Below are positions 1-5,657 of a DNA stretch of 5,657 bases, piece after piece; positions within the stretch are counted from its first letter, which is position 1; the number at the start of each line of letters is the position of its first letter. Location: positions 1-5,657 of the forward strand of contig JAEZEN010000473.1 of assembly GCA_023433185.1 (NCBI GenBank), written 5' to 3'. The position numbers and the translations under genes were made by a program. Origin of the DNA: Pseudomonadota bacterium. GTDB lineage: Bacteria > Pseudomonadota > Alphaproteobacteria > Rhizobiales > Kaistiaceae. A model generated the notes under the pieces. That model worked only from the letters and a program-made list of their open reading frames with translations. It was not told the DNA's origin and searched no databases.

Positions 1-836
1 GCTCCGAGGAAGCCGCTGGCGTCGAAGCCGAGCGACTCCCAGATCGCCCTGACGTCCGGCGGCGTCTCCGCGACACCGTCGTAGAACCCCTCCAGCGCCA
101 CGCGGCCCTCCGCGTCGTGCAGGCCCGCGACAATCGCGGCGACCACGTGGTTGGGGTTGCACGCCGCGCCGCCGAAGAGCCCGGAATGAAGGTCGCGATC
201 GGCCGCCTGGACAGTGAACTCCTCGCCGACCAGCCCGCGCAGCATGATCGTGATCGCGGGGCGCGTCGGGCTCCACATCGCGGTGTCGCAGACCAGCGCC
301 ACGTCGGCGCGGAGCTCGTCGGCATTGGCCGCGAGAAACGGCGACAGGTTGGCGCTGCCCGACTCCTCCTCGCCCTCGAGGATCATCGAGACCCTGACCG
401 GCAGGGTGCCGGCCACCTTCCGCCACGCGCGGCACGCCTCGACGAACGTAAGCAGCTGGCCCTTGTCGTCCGAGGCGCCCCGCGCGACGATCCGCGGCCG
501 GCCGTCGACGGTCTCGATCCGCGGGGAAAAGGGCGGCGTGGTCCACTCGGCCAGCGGATCGACCGGCTGCACGTCGTAGTGGCCGTAGAACAGGACATGC
601 GGTCCCGGCGCGCCGGCGCGATCATGCGCGACGACCATCGGATGACCCGGCGTCGGGCGCACGCCGGCATCGAATCCCATCGCGGCAAGATCGCCGGCGA
701 GCCACTCGGCGGCGCGGCGGACCTCCCCGGCATAGGCCGGATCGGTGGAGATGCTCTCGATCCTGAGCAGCTCGAACAGCCGCTCGAGGCTTCGCTCGAG
801 ATCCTCGTCGATGGTCTTCAGCACCGTGTCGAGCAT
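1..836 (-). CDS. M20 family metallopeptidase (dipeptidase/deacylase), 3' end outside window
   Basis: This is a cytoplasmic zinc hydrolase of the M20 (ArgE/DapE/ACY1/CPG2) family, probably cleaving dipeptides or N-acyl amino acids; the exact substrate cannot be read. The window holds the first 278 residues of a protein usually about 460 long. Reading the minus strand from the ATG at 836 shows the family signatures in order: GHYDVQPVD with H86 (metal) and D88 (catalytic), ASDDKGQ with D123 (bridging metal ligand), GEEESGS with E157 (general base) and E158 (metal), CDT with D184 (metal), and DLHSG with H217, which in the family helps bind substrate across the dimer. The final metal-binding His lies off the left edge. 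The lid/dimerisation domain begins near residue 195. The start is supported by AGAGGGG at 841-847, four bases upstream, and by the family-like N-terminus (MLDTVLKTIDEDLERSLERL). It is divergent from the gene at 943. Family assignment is secure from motifs; substrate is not. Confidence 0.93.
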   Translation of the reverse strand, partial: MLDTVLKTIDEDLERSLERLFELLRIESISTDPAYAGEVRRAAEWLAGDLAAMGFDAGVRPTPGHPMVVAHDRAGAPGPHVLFYGHYDVQPVDPLAEWTTPPFSPRIETVDGRPRIVARGASDDKGQLLTFVEACRAWRKVAGTLPVRVSMILEGEEESGSANLSPFLAANADELRADVALVCDTAMWSPTRPAITIMLRGLVGEEFTVQAADRDLHSGLFGGAACNPNHVVAAIVAGLHDAEGRVALEGFYDGVAETPPDVRAIWESLGFDASGFLG

Positions 837-942
837 GGATCCCCTCTTGTCGGCTGCGCGGCCCATGGCCGCGACGCGGCTTGTATTTCCCTGTCGCGTG
901 GCGTCAAGTCCACCGGTTGATCAGCACAATGGAGGCAGTGTC
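837..942. promoter_or_regulatory. Divergent intergenic region between M20 peptidase and DUF2267-like gene
   Basis: This 106-bp gap must carry the 5' signals of both flanking genes unless one is transcribed from further away. It contains the peptidase ribosome binding site (AGAGGGG, 841-847, minus strand) and that of the downstream gene (GGAGG, 931-935, plus strand, 7 bases before the ATG at 943). No convincing -35/-10 pair or operator dyad was recognised. Confidence 0.5.
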
Positions 943-1287
943 ATGGACGAACTGGTTGCGAACGTGGCGAACGCCGCCGGCCTCGACCCCGCGACCGCCC
1001 GCAAGGCGGTGGTCATCATCCTCCAGTTCCTGGTCAATGCCGGACCGCGCGACAAGGTCGGTCCCCTCATCGATTCGATCCCAGGTGCGCGGGAGGCCGT
1101 CGGCGACGGCAGCGGCGGCCCGTCCGACATCATGAGCGCCTTCGGCGCGCTCACCGCCGCCGGCCTCGGCATGGCCGAGGTGCAGAGCGCGGCCACCGCC
1201 TTCGGTGCCGCGGCCCGCGACAAGGTCGGGCCGGAGACGTTCGACAGCGTCGTCGCCTCCATCCCCGGCCTCAGCCAGTTCGTCTGA
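943..1287 (+). CDS. DUF2267-like small helical protein
   Basis: This is a 114-residue, probably cytoplasmic and all-helical protein with no signal peptide or membrane segment. Its pattern (MDELV start, alanine-rich helices, GP-DKVGPLIDSIPGA, central Gly-rich linker at residues 54-61, then GLGMAEVQ and a SIPGLSQFV ending) resembles small alphaproteobacterial proteins usually annotated as DUF2267; this is recognition from memory, not a search. The two halves look like a duplication: RDKVGPLIDSIPG (residues 36-48) matches RDKVGPETFDSVVASIPG (92-109). The ATG at 943 is preferred because GGAGG (931-935) sits 7 bases upstream and the family-like sequence begins there; an in-frame ATG at 745 would add 66 unrelated residues antisense to the peptidase gene. 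The stop lies 3 bp from the stop of the convergent luxR-type gene. No function is known to me. Confidence 0.82.
   Translation: MDELVANVANAAGLDPATARKAVVIILQFLVNAGPRDKVGPLIDSIPGAREAVGDGSGGPSDIMSAFGALTAAGLGMAEVQSAATAFGAAARDKVGPETFDSVVASIPGLSQFV
1048..1229 (+). repeat. 14-bp direct repeat inside the DUF2267-like gene
   Basis: CGCGACAAGGTCGG occurs at 1048-1061 and again at 1216-1229, in the same reading frame and exactly 56 codons apart. It encodes RDKVG both times and marks the internal duplication in the protein. Confidence 0.7.
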
Positions 1288-1290
1288 CGC

Positions 1291-1992
1291 TCAGAGCGCG
1301 ATCTGCCCGTAGCGGAGCGCTTCGACGACGGTCTGCGTCTTGTTGCGGGCGTGGAGCTTGTCGCTCGCATTCTGGAGGTGGGCGTGCACCGTCCGCTGCG
1401 AGATGGCGAGCGCCTCGGCGATGTCGCTCGCGGTCTTGCCGGCAGCCGAGAGTCCCACCACGCGACGCTCCCGCCCCGACAAGTCTCCGGGCCGCGCGGG
1501 CGTGATCGCCTTGACCGCGAGGAGCTGCCGAAACGCCTCCGCGCACAGGCAATCCAGTCCGCTCAGCAGCAGGGGATCCACCGGCGAGGCGTCCCGGTGC
1601 GCGACGACGACCATGCCCTGGTAGGGCTGAAAGGCGTTGACCGGAACCCAGATCATGCTGATCCCACCGTCCGCGACGACGGCCCTGCACAGGCCCGAGC
1701 GCGCCAGCAATTCGGGCGGAAACTCGGTGACCATCGCCGGGCGACGCAATGAGATCCCGTCGCGGAAGACCGCGTCGTCGGCGCTCAACGGCTCTTCGGC
1801 CGTGCGGTTGCCCCAGCGACGCCGGAGGACCAGCGGCTCGACCGGGCGCCCCGGCATCGGCACGCTGGTGACGAGGAAGTGCGTCGGCGCCAGGAACTGC
1901 CAGGCAGCTTCGAGCGCGTCGAGGATCTGCTCACCCGTATGCGCCTCGCGGAAGCCCAAAGCGGCCGCGGCAATTCTACCCACGCTCGGCAT
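1291..1992 (-). CDS. LuxR-family transcriptional regulator without linked luxI
   Basis: This is a 233-residue DNA-binding regulator. The C-terminal GerE-type helix-turn-helix (about residues 170-230) is clear: LSGRERRVVGLSAAGKT, then SDIAEALAIS, then TVHAHLQNASDKL, ending in EALRYGQIAL. Residues 1-160 have the length and predicted alpha/beta character of an autoinducer-binding domain. Aligned by eye without gaps to TraR, W60 and D73 could match the conserved Trp57 and Asp70, but the Tyr61 position is Thr64 and the Trp85 position is Val88, so ordinary acyl-homoserine-lactone binding is doubtful. No AHL synthase gene is present in the window, so it is best called a LuxR solo or orphan. The ATG at 1992 is backed by GGGGGA at 2001-2006 on the minus strand, 8 bases upstream. 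It is transcribed divergently from mutA across a 318-bp gap and converges on the DUF2267-like gene. Its targets are unknown; autoregulation and control of the mut operon are inference from position only. Confidence 0.9.
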   Translation of the reverse strand: MPSVGRIAAAALGFREAHTGEQILDALEAAWQFLAPTHFLVTSVPMPGRPVEPLVLRRRWGNRTAEEPLSADDAVFRDGISLRRPAMVTEFPPELLARSGLCRAVVADGGISMIWVPVNAFQPYQGMVVVAHRDASPVDPLLLSGLDCLCAEAFRQLLAVKAITPARPGDLSGRERRVVGLSAAGKTASDIAEALAISQRTVHAHLQNASDKLHARNKTQTVVEALRYGQIAL

Positions 1993-2015
1993 TCACCCAT
2001 TCCCCCAACACCCGC

Positions 2016-2030
2016 GGTGACAGCATCACC
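2016..2030. promoter_or_regulatory. Dyad GGTGA-N5-TCACC upstream of the luxR-type gene
   Basis: Perfect 5-bp arms around a 5-bp spacer lie 24-38 bases before the LuxR start codon. It could be an operator for autoregulation or a small leader hairpin; a chance dyad in GC-rich DNA is equally possible. Confidence 0.25.
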
Positions 2031-2047
2031 ACCTCGCCCCCCCTTCA

Positions 2048-2065
2048 ATTGTGGAATCTGACAAT
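2048..2065. promoter_or_regulatory. Candidate operator dyad ATTGT-N8-ACAAT
   Basis: Perfect 5-bp arms span 18 bp in an A+T-rich island of the divergent region. The size is in the range of sites bound by LuxR-type dimers, but it is not a canonical lux box. Six of nine half-site pairs are symmetrical. Confidence 0.3.
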
Positions 2066-2157
2066 GCTGCACCGCGGAAACGGTGGCCGGGGGCGATCGG
2101 TGCCGACGCTCCGGGCCGGGTAGGTCTCTGCGGGACAAGGCTGTGATCCTTCGCGAT

Positions 2158-2175
2158 AGGAAGACATGCGTTCCT
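2158..2175. promoter_or_regulatory. Candidate operator dyad AGGAA-N8-TTCCT
   Basis: This 18-bp dyad has perfect 5-bp arms and a CATG centre, so seven of nine half-site pairs are symmetrical. It has the same 5-8-5 geometry as the dyad at 2048-2065, centred 110 bp away. It lies about 136 bp before the mutA start. Binding by the adjacent LuxR-type protein is inference. Confidence 0.3.
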
Positions 2176-2299
2176 GCGACGCAAGGCAGGCGATGCAAGC
2201 AAGTGGAAACGGTTCCGACGCGTGCGACGGCGAACGCGCCTTCTTGCCTTCCCTCCGCGAGGCCGTCACTTTCCACGGCAGCGCGTCGTTCCGTCACGC

Positions 2300-2304
2300 G
2301 GGGA
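2300..2304 (+). promoter_or_regulatory. Ribosome binding site deciding the mutA start
   Basis: GGGGA lies 6 bases before the ATG at 2311. The reading frame is open back to a GTG at 2083, so this site and the start of family-like sequence decide the start codon. Confidence 0.6.
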
Positions 2305-2310
2305 AGTGGA

Positions 2311-4035
2311 ATGAAGGAACTGGAAAGGCTGGCGAGCGGGTTCCCGTCCGCAAGCGAAGGGGACTGGCAGGCTCTCGCCGCCCGGGGTGGCAAGAACGGG
2401 CTTTCCCGTCTGCGTTCCTACTCCATGGACGGGATACCGGTCGGTCCGCTCTACCTGCCCCAACCGGGACCGGTGCTTGCGATGCGCCGGTCCGGAGGAC
2501 CCTGGCGGGTCGTCGAGAGGGTTGTCGGAGGAACTCCGAACAGCAGGCACATCGTCGACCGGATGGCCCGCGAAAAGGACCGATCAGGGGCCCAGTTTCT
2601 ATTCGCTCCAAATCCTGCGGCAGATTGCCGCAGTGCCGATTTCGACGCTGTCGCGGTGGCCGATTTGAAGGGGATCGCATCAGGTTTGAGCGGCACCGAA
2701 CTCGCGCTCTGGATCGAGGCCGGCTCGGCCACGCCCCGATTCGTCCGGCTCGCGACGGCGTCCCATGGAACCGTTAACGCCGTCCACGACCCCCTGGCGG
2801 CGCTCGCGACCTCGGCCGGCCCGATCGACGCGGCGGCGGACTTCGCCGCGATCGCAGAGCTGATCCGATCGGGACACAAGGGGCTCGCCGTCACCGCCGA
2901 CGGCCGGCCGTGGCACAACGCGGGGGCGACGGAAGTCCAGGAGCTCGGGATCGTCCTCGCATCCGCCGTGGCGGCTCTTCGCTGCCTCGGCGACGAGGCC
3001 ATCGACCCCGGCGAAGCTTGGCAACGGCTCGGGATATGGCTCGCCGCCGACACCGACCAGTTCCTGACGATCGCCAAGTTCCGGGCCGCGCGACTCCTTT
3101 TGGCCCGGGTGGCGGAGGTCGCCGCGTACGAAGGCGCTCCGCCGGTTCACGGCGAGACGTCATGGCGGATGCTCGGGCTCCGCGAGCCGACGATGAATCT
3201 CGTGCGGGCGACCACCGCAGCCTTCGCCGCGGCCGTGGGCGGAGCGGACGCCATCGTCGTGCGCCCGCCGATGCTCGATGACGACGACCTCTCGACGCGG
3301 ATGGCGCGGAACGTCCAGCTGATCCTCCTGGAGGAGGCCGCGCTCGCCCGATCCGCGGATCCCGGTGCCGGCGCCGGCGCCGTGGAGGACCTCACCGCCC
3401 GGCTCGCTGCCGACGCCTGGGCGCTCTTCACCCGGATCGAGGCGGAGGGCGGGCTTCCCGCGGCGATCCGGTCCGGCTCGATCATCGACGCGGTGGCGGG
3501 CGCCCGCGACGCCCGGCTCGAGGCGGTTGCGCGGCGCCGTCTTCCGATGGTGGGGGTGAACGTCAACGTCGATCCCGACGCTCCGCTCCCGGCCCTCGAG
3601 CCGGAAGCCGGCGCCGGACGTCTCCGTCCCGTGCGACTGGCCGAGCCATTCGAGCGGCTCGCCCTTCGCCTCGCCGAGGCCATGGCCGGCGAGCCCGCCG
3701 TGGTGGTCCGGGCCGGCACGGGAGGCGACCCGGACCTTGCCGATGCTCTCGCCGCTTTCGGGATCAGGACGCGCTTTCCCGCCGGCCTCGACGCGTGCCC
3801 AGCGACGCCGCGCCTCGCCTGCATCATCATCGGCGAGGACGGCGAGGCGCTGGCGGCGGAAACCGCCGCCCGCCTCCGCGCTGCCGGGGCAAAGGTGCTG
3901 CTCGCCGCCCGTACGGGCGCCGGGCACGCGCCCGGCTGGTGCGACGCGATCATCACACCCGATGCCGATCTGATCGCCGTCATGGCCGACTTGCTTGACC
4001 GGATTGCCGATCGGCACGAAAAGGGGCAAGGTTGA
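2311..4035 (+). CDS. mutA: Methylmalonyl-CoA mutase small (beta) subunit
   Basis: This is the non-catalytic partner of MutB in the adenosylcobalamin-dependent mutase that converts methylmalonyl-CoA to succinyl-CoA in the cytoplasm. The 574-residue protein is a little shorter than many MutA proteins (about 600-640). Landmarks in order: FPSASEGDW near residue 11, SMDGIPVGPLY at 38-48, the helical stretch GRPWHNAGATEVQELG at 198-213, DQFLTIAKFRAARLL at 249-263, SWRMLGLREPTMNLVR at 284-299, AAVGGADAI at 307-315, RMARNVQLILLEEAAL at 330-345, and LPMVGVNVNVDPD at 411-423. The C-terminal region (about 445-565) corresponds to the cobalamin-binding domain but lacks DxHxxG, as expected for this subunit. 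The ATG at 2311 was chosen over the GTG at 2083: it has a ribosome binding site, the family sequence begins just after it, and the 76-residue extension is Arg-rich and unlike the family. First gene of an operon with the small exported protein (28-bp gap) and mutB. Confidence 0.94.
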   Translation: MKELERLASGFPSASEGDWQALAARGGKNGLSRLRSYSMDGIPVGPLYLPQPGPVLAMRRSGGPWRVVERVVGGTPNSRHIVDRMAREKDRSGAQFLFAPNPAADCRSADFDAVAVADLKGIASGLSGTELALWIEAGSATPRFVRLATASHGTVNAVHDPLAALATSAGPIDAAADFAAIAELIRSGHKGLAVTADGRPWHNAGATEVQELGIVLASAVAALRCLGDEAIDPGEAWQRLGIWLAADTDQFLTIAKFRAARLLLARVAEVAAYEGAPPVHGETSWRMLGLREPTMNLVRATTAAFAAAVGGADAIVVRPPMLDDDDLSTRMARNVQLILLEEAALARSADPGAGAGAVEDLTARLAADAWALFTRIEAEGGLPAAIRSGSIIDAVAGARDARLEAVARRRLPMVGVNVNVDPDAPLPALEPEAGAGRLRPVRLAEPFERLALRLAEAMAGEPAVVVRAGTGGDPDLADALAAFGIRTRFPAGLDACPATPRLACIIIGEDGEALAAETAARLRAAGAKVLLAARTGAGHAPGWCDAIITPDADLIAVMADLLDRIADRHEKGQG

Positions 4036-4050
4036 CCGGGGCACAGGGCC

Positions 4051-4055
4051 GGGGA
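4051..4055 (+). promoter_or_regulatory. Ribosome binding site for the small exported protein
   Basis: GGGGA lies 8 bases before a GTG at 4064. It favours this GTG over an in-frame ATG at 3995 that would overlap mutA by 41 bases and place a long charged segment before the signal peptide. Confidence 0.55.
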
Positions 4056-4063
4056 TTCTGACC

Positions 4064-4450
4064 GTGGCAACATTTCCTGTTTGGCGGATCTTCCGCCCCG
4101 AGGTCGTGCTCTCGACGCTGCTCGTCCTCCTTCTCGGATTTGCCGAGTCCGCTCACGCCGACGAGCAGTTCGACGGCAACTGGCAGATCTCGATCTTCGG
4201 TGCGCCTGGCAACTGCCAGTTCGGCTACCGCATGAGGATGAGCATCGAGAACGGCGCCGTGCTCTACCGGGGCAGGCAGGTCTCGCCGCACGCGATCTAT
4301 GTCAGCGATGCAGGCGATGTGCAGCTTAGGCTCGGCACCGGCAAGTATACGGTGATCGGCCATGGCGCGCTGGCGGGCCGCCGCGGCGAGGGCCGCTGGA
4401 CGGCGGAAGGCTTCCGCTGCACCGGCTGGTGGCGCGCCGTGCGGCAATGA
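4064..4450 (+). CDS. Small exported protein encoded between mutA and mutB
   Basis: This 128-residue protein of unknown function starts at GTG. Residues 1-13 carry a positive n-region (R8, R11), 14-27 form a hydrophobic core ([14 protein letters not shown]), and AHA (30-32) is a good signal-peptidase I site before DEQFDGNW. The mature form, about 96 residues, is likely periplasmic and rich in short alternating strands with GxG and GxW turns, suggesting a small beta-barrel or sandwich. C51 and C119 could form one disulfide. The pattern (FDGxW at the start, GxC, a Tyr-Arg pair, I-NG-V-Y-G, GxGxW, then a C-G-W-x-A ending) matches from memory a widespread unnamed group of small secreted proteins in Hyphomicrobiales. 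It starts 28 bp after mutA, and its TGA overlaps the mutB ATG in an ATGA, so its translation is probably coupled to mutB. A lipoprotein is unlikely, as there is no lipobox Cys. The role in mutase function, if any, is unknown. Confidence 0.85.
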   Translation: MATFPVWRIFRPEVVLSTLLVLLLGFAESAHADEQFDGNWQISIFGAPGNCQFGYRMRMSIENGAVLYRGRQVSPHAIYVSDAGDVQLRLGTGKYTVIGHGALAGRRGEGRWTAEGFRCTGWWRAVRQ

Positions 4451-5657
4451 GCCCGGCGTCGACGGCCGGCAACCCCCGGCCGGCGGATCGCCTCGTTCCC
4501 GACTTCGCCACGGTCCCGTGGTGCATCCCGACCGCGGCGCCGGCCGACGCTTCCGCCGCGGCATGGCTCACCCCGGAAGGCATCGCGGTCAGTCCGGCCT
4601 TCTCGGCGGAGGACGTGGCGGGCATCGATTTCGTCGACGGCTGGCCGGGGATCGCGCCCTTCGTGCGCGGTCCCTATCCGACCATGTATGTCGAGCAGCC
4701 CTGGACCATCCGGCAATATGCCGGCTTCTCGACGGCCGAGGATTCGAACGCCTTCTACCGGCGCAACCTCGCCGCCGGGCAGCGCGGGCTCTCGGTCGCC
4801 TTCGACCTGCCGACCCACCGGGGCTACGATTCCGACGACCCCCGCGTCGCGGGGGATGTCGGCATGGCTGGCGTCGCGATCGACTCGATCTACGACATGC
4901 GCACCCTGTTCGAGGGCATCCCGCTCGACCGGATCAGCGTGTCGATGACCATGAATGGCGCCGTCCTCCCGGTGATGGCGCTCTACATCCTTGCGGCCGA
5001 GGAGCACGGCATCGGGCCTTCGAGCCTCGCGGGCACGATCCAGAACGACGTGCTCAAGGAGTTCATGGTCCGCAACACGTTCATCTACCCGCCGGGGCCG
5101 TCGATGCGGATCGTCGCCGACATCATGGCCTTCACCGCGGAGAACATGCCGAAGTTCAACTCGATCTCGGTGTCGGGCTACCACATGCAGGAGGCCGGCG
5201 CGACGGCCGATCTCGAACTCGCCTACACGCTCGCCGACGGCCTCGAATACATCCGGGCCGGCTGCGATGCCGGCCTCGACGTCGACGCCTTCGCGCCCCG
5301 GGTATCCTTCTTCTTCGGGATCGGCATGAATTTCTTCATGGAGGTGGCGAAGCTCCGTGCCGCGCGCCTCCTCTGGGCGAAGCTGATGCAGGAGCGCTTC
5401 GCGCCGAAGGATCGGAAGTCGCTGATGCTGCGCGTCCACTGCCAGACCTCGGGCTGGTCGCTCGCCGCGCAGGACGTGTTCAACAACGTCATCCGCACGA
5501 CGGTCGAGGCGATGGCGGCGACGCAGGGGCACACCCACTCGCTCCACACCAACGCCCTCGACGAGGCGCTCGCCCTGCCGAGCGACTTCTCGGCGCGGAT
5601 CGCGCGAAACACCCAGCTGTTCCTCCAGAAGGAGTCGGGCACCCCGCGGATCATCGA
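4447..5657 (+). CDS. mutB: Methylmalonyl-CoA mutase large (alpha, catalytic) subunit, 3' end outside window
   Basis: This is the catalytic subunit of the adenosylcobalamin-dependent mutase acting in propionyl-CoA, branched-chain amino acid and odd-chain fatty acid breakdown. The window holds 403 residues of about 710-720: the N-terminal arm and most of the substrate-binding TIM barrel. Recognisable stretches include RGPYPTMY (74-81), [20 protein letters not shown] (86-105), [14 protein letters not shown] (117-130), [12 protein letters not shown] (165-176), [16 protein letters not shown] (196-211), [13 protein letters not shown] (243-255), [20 protein letters not shown] (288-307) and QTSGWSL (333-339). 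With a constant offset of two, Y91, R209 and H246 correspond to Propionibacterium Tyr89, Arg207 and His244, the radical-control and carboxylate-binding residues. This fits methylmalonyl-CoA rather than isobutyryl-CoA as substrate. The cobalamin-binding DxHxxG lies beyond the right edge. The ATG overlaps the upstream TGA and lacks a strong ribosome binding site, so translation is probably coupled to the upstream gene. Confidence 0.96.
   Translation, partial: MSPASTAGNPRPADRLVPDFATVPWCIPTAAPADASAAAWLTPEGIAVSPAFSAEDVAGIDFVDGWPGIAPFVRGPYPTMYVEQPWTIRQYAGFSTAEDSNAFYRRNLAAGQRGLSVAFDLPTHRGYDSDDPRVAGDVGMAGVAIDSIYDMRTLFEGIPLDRISVSMTMNGAVLPVMALYILAAEEHGIGPSSLAGTIQNDVLKEFMVRNTFIYPPGPSMRIVADIMAFTAENMPKFNSISVSGYHMQEAGATADLELAYTLADGLEYIRAGCDAGLDVDAFAPRVSFFFGIGMNFFMEVAKLRAARLLWAKLMQERFAPKDRKSLMLRVHCQTSGWSLAAQDVFNNVIRTTVEAMAATQGHTHSLHTNALDEALALPSDFSARIARNTQLFLQKESGTPRII

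Larger units (their letters stand above)
1993..2310. promoter_or_regulatory. Divergent control region between luxR-type gene and mut operon
   Basis: This 318-bp stretch has no gene I can support. It is less GC-rich than its surroundings, with local A+T islands near 2044-2066 and 2145-2175. It holds the ribosome binding sites of both flanking genes and three short dyads, at 2016-2030, 2048-2065 and 2158-2175, listed separately. No TTTGCAA-type site, expected for a PccR-like propionate regulator, was found. A weak plus-strand pair, GGGACA (2132-2137) and GATAGG (2155-2160) with 17-bp spacing, could be a promoter but is far from consensus. Confidence 0.55.

Noticed and set aside
117..920. Long plus-strand open frame (267 codons) over the peptidase gene
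   Set aside because: The minus strand encodes an unmistakable M20 peptidase with all motifs in order; the plus-strand product is Arg/Asp/His-rich shadow sequence with no family resemblance.
745..942. Upstream ATG for the DUF2267-like gene
   Set aside because: The extension is antisense to the peptidase 5' end and Ser/Arg-rich; GGAGG directly precedes the ATG at 943.
1283..1295. TCTGA-CGC-TCAGA inverted repeat as a terminator
   Set aside because: It is formed by two facing TGA stop codons, has short arms and a 3-base loop, and no T-tract; it is best explained by coding coincidence.
2083..2310. N-terminal extension of mutA from a GTG at 2083
   Set aside because: The 76 extra residues are Arg/Ser-rich and unlike MutA N-termini; a ribosome binding site and family-like sequence place the start at 2311.
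1993..2310. Small genes or a riboswitch (for example cobalamin) before mutA
   Set aside because: I saw no B12-box-like sequence or supported small reading frame; open frames here are shadows or arbitrary extensions.
3147..4073. Two minus-strand open frames of about 300 codons opposite mutA
   Set aside because: They are low-complexity Ser/Ala/Arg or Gly/Arg shadow frames; the plus strand carries the recognisable MutA family.
4297..5547. Minus-strand open frame of 416 codons opposite mutB
   Set aside because: It is antisense to highly conserved MutB sequence; the product is rich in Arg, Asp, Glu and His, typical of a GC-rich shadow frame.

Overview
The window is high-GC DNA with strongly GC-biased third codon positions. 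The set of protein families (an alphaproteobacterial-type M20 dipeptidase, a DUF2267-like small protein, an unlinked LuxR regulator, a small exported beta-rich protein of a type common in Hyphomicrobiales, and a two-subunit methylmalonyl-CoA mutase) points to an alphaproteobacterium, probably of the order Hyphomicrobiales (Rhizobiales). The genus cannot be fixed from the sequence alone. No RNA gene, CRISPR array, insertion sequence or attachment site was seen.

Layout. Positions 1-836 hold the 5' part of an M20 metallopeptidase on the minus strand, which runs off the left edge. A 106-bp divergent gap separates it from a 114-residue DUF2267-like gene at 943-1287 (+). That gene converges, with only 3 bp between stop codons, on a LuxR-type regulator at 1291-1992 (-). 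A 318-bp divergent control region (1993-2310) follows, then a rightward operon: mutA (2311-4035), a small secreted protein gene (4064-4450), and mutB (from 4447, running off the right edge).

How the genes work together. MutA and MutB form the heterodimeric, adenosylcobalamin-dependent mutase that interconverts (R)-methylmalonyl-CoA and succinyl-CoA, the last step in feeding propionyl-CoA carbon into the TCA cycle. The visible part of MutB keeps the catalytic-pocket residues expected for methylmalonyl-CoA. MutA keeps the barrel landmarks but has a short, degenerate C-terminal domain with no B12-binding DxHxxG motif, as expected for the non-catalytic subunit.

The most unusual point is the small gene between the two subunits. 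It encodes a protein with a clear Sec signal peptide and a roughly 96-residue mature domain with two cysteines, and its stop overlaps the mutB start (ATGA). A periplasmic protein locked between two cytoplasmic enzyme subunits is unexpected. The second point is the divergently transcribed LuxR-type regulator, which has no luxI partner in the window and an N-terminal domain lacking several ligand-pocket residues. It shares with the mut operon a control region containing three short dyads. No wholly new system is evident; these are the leads worth following.
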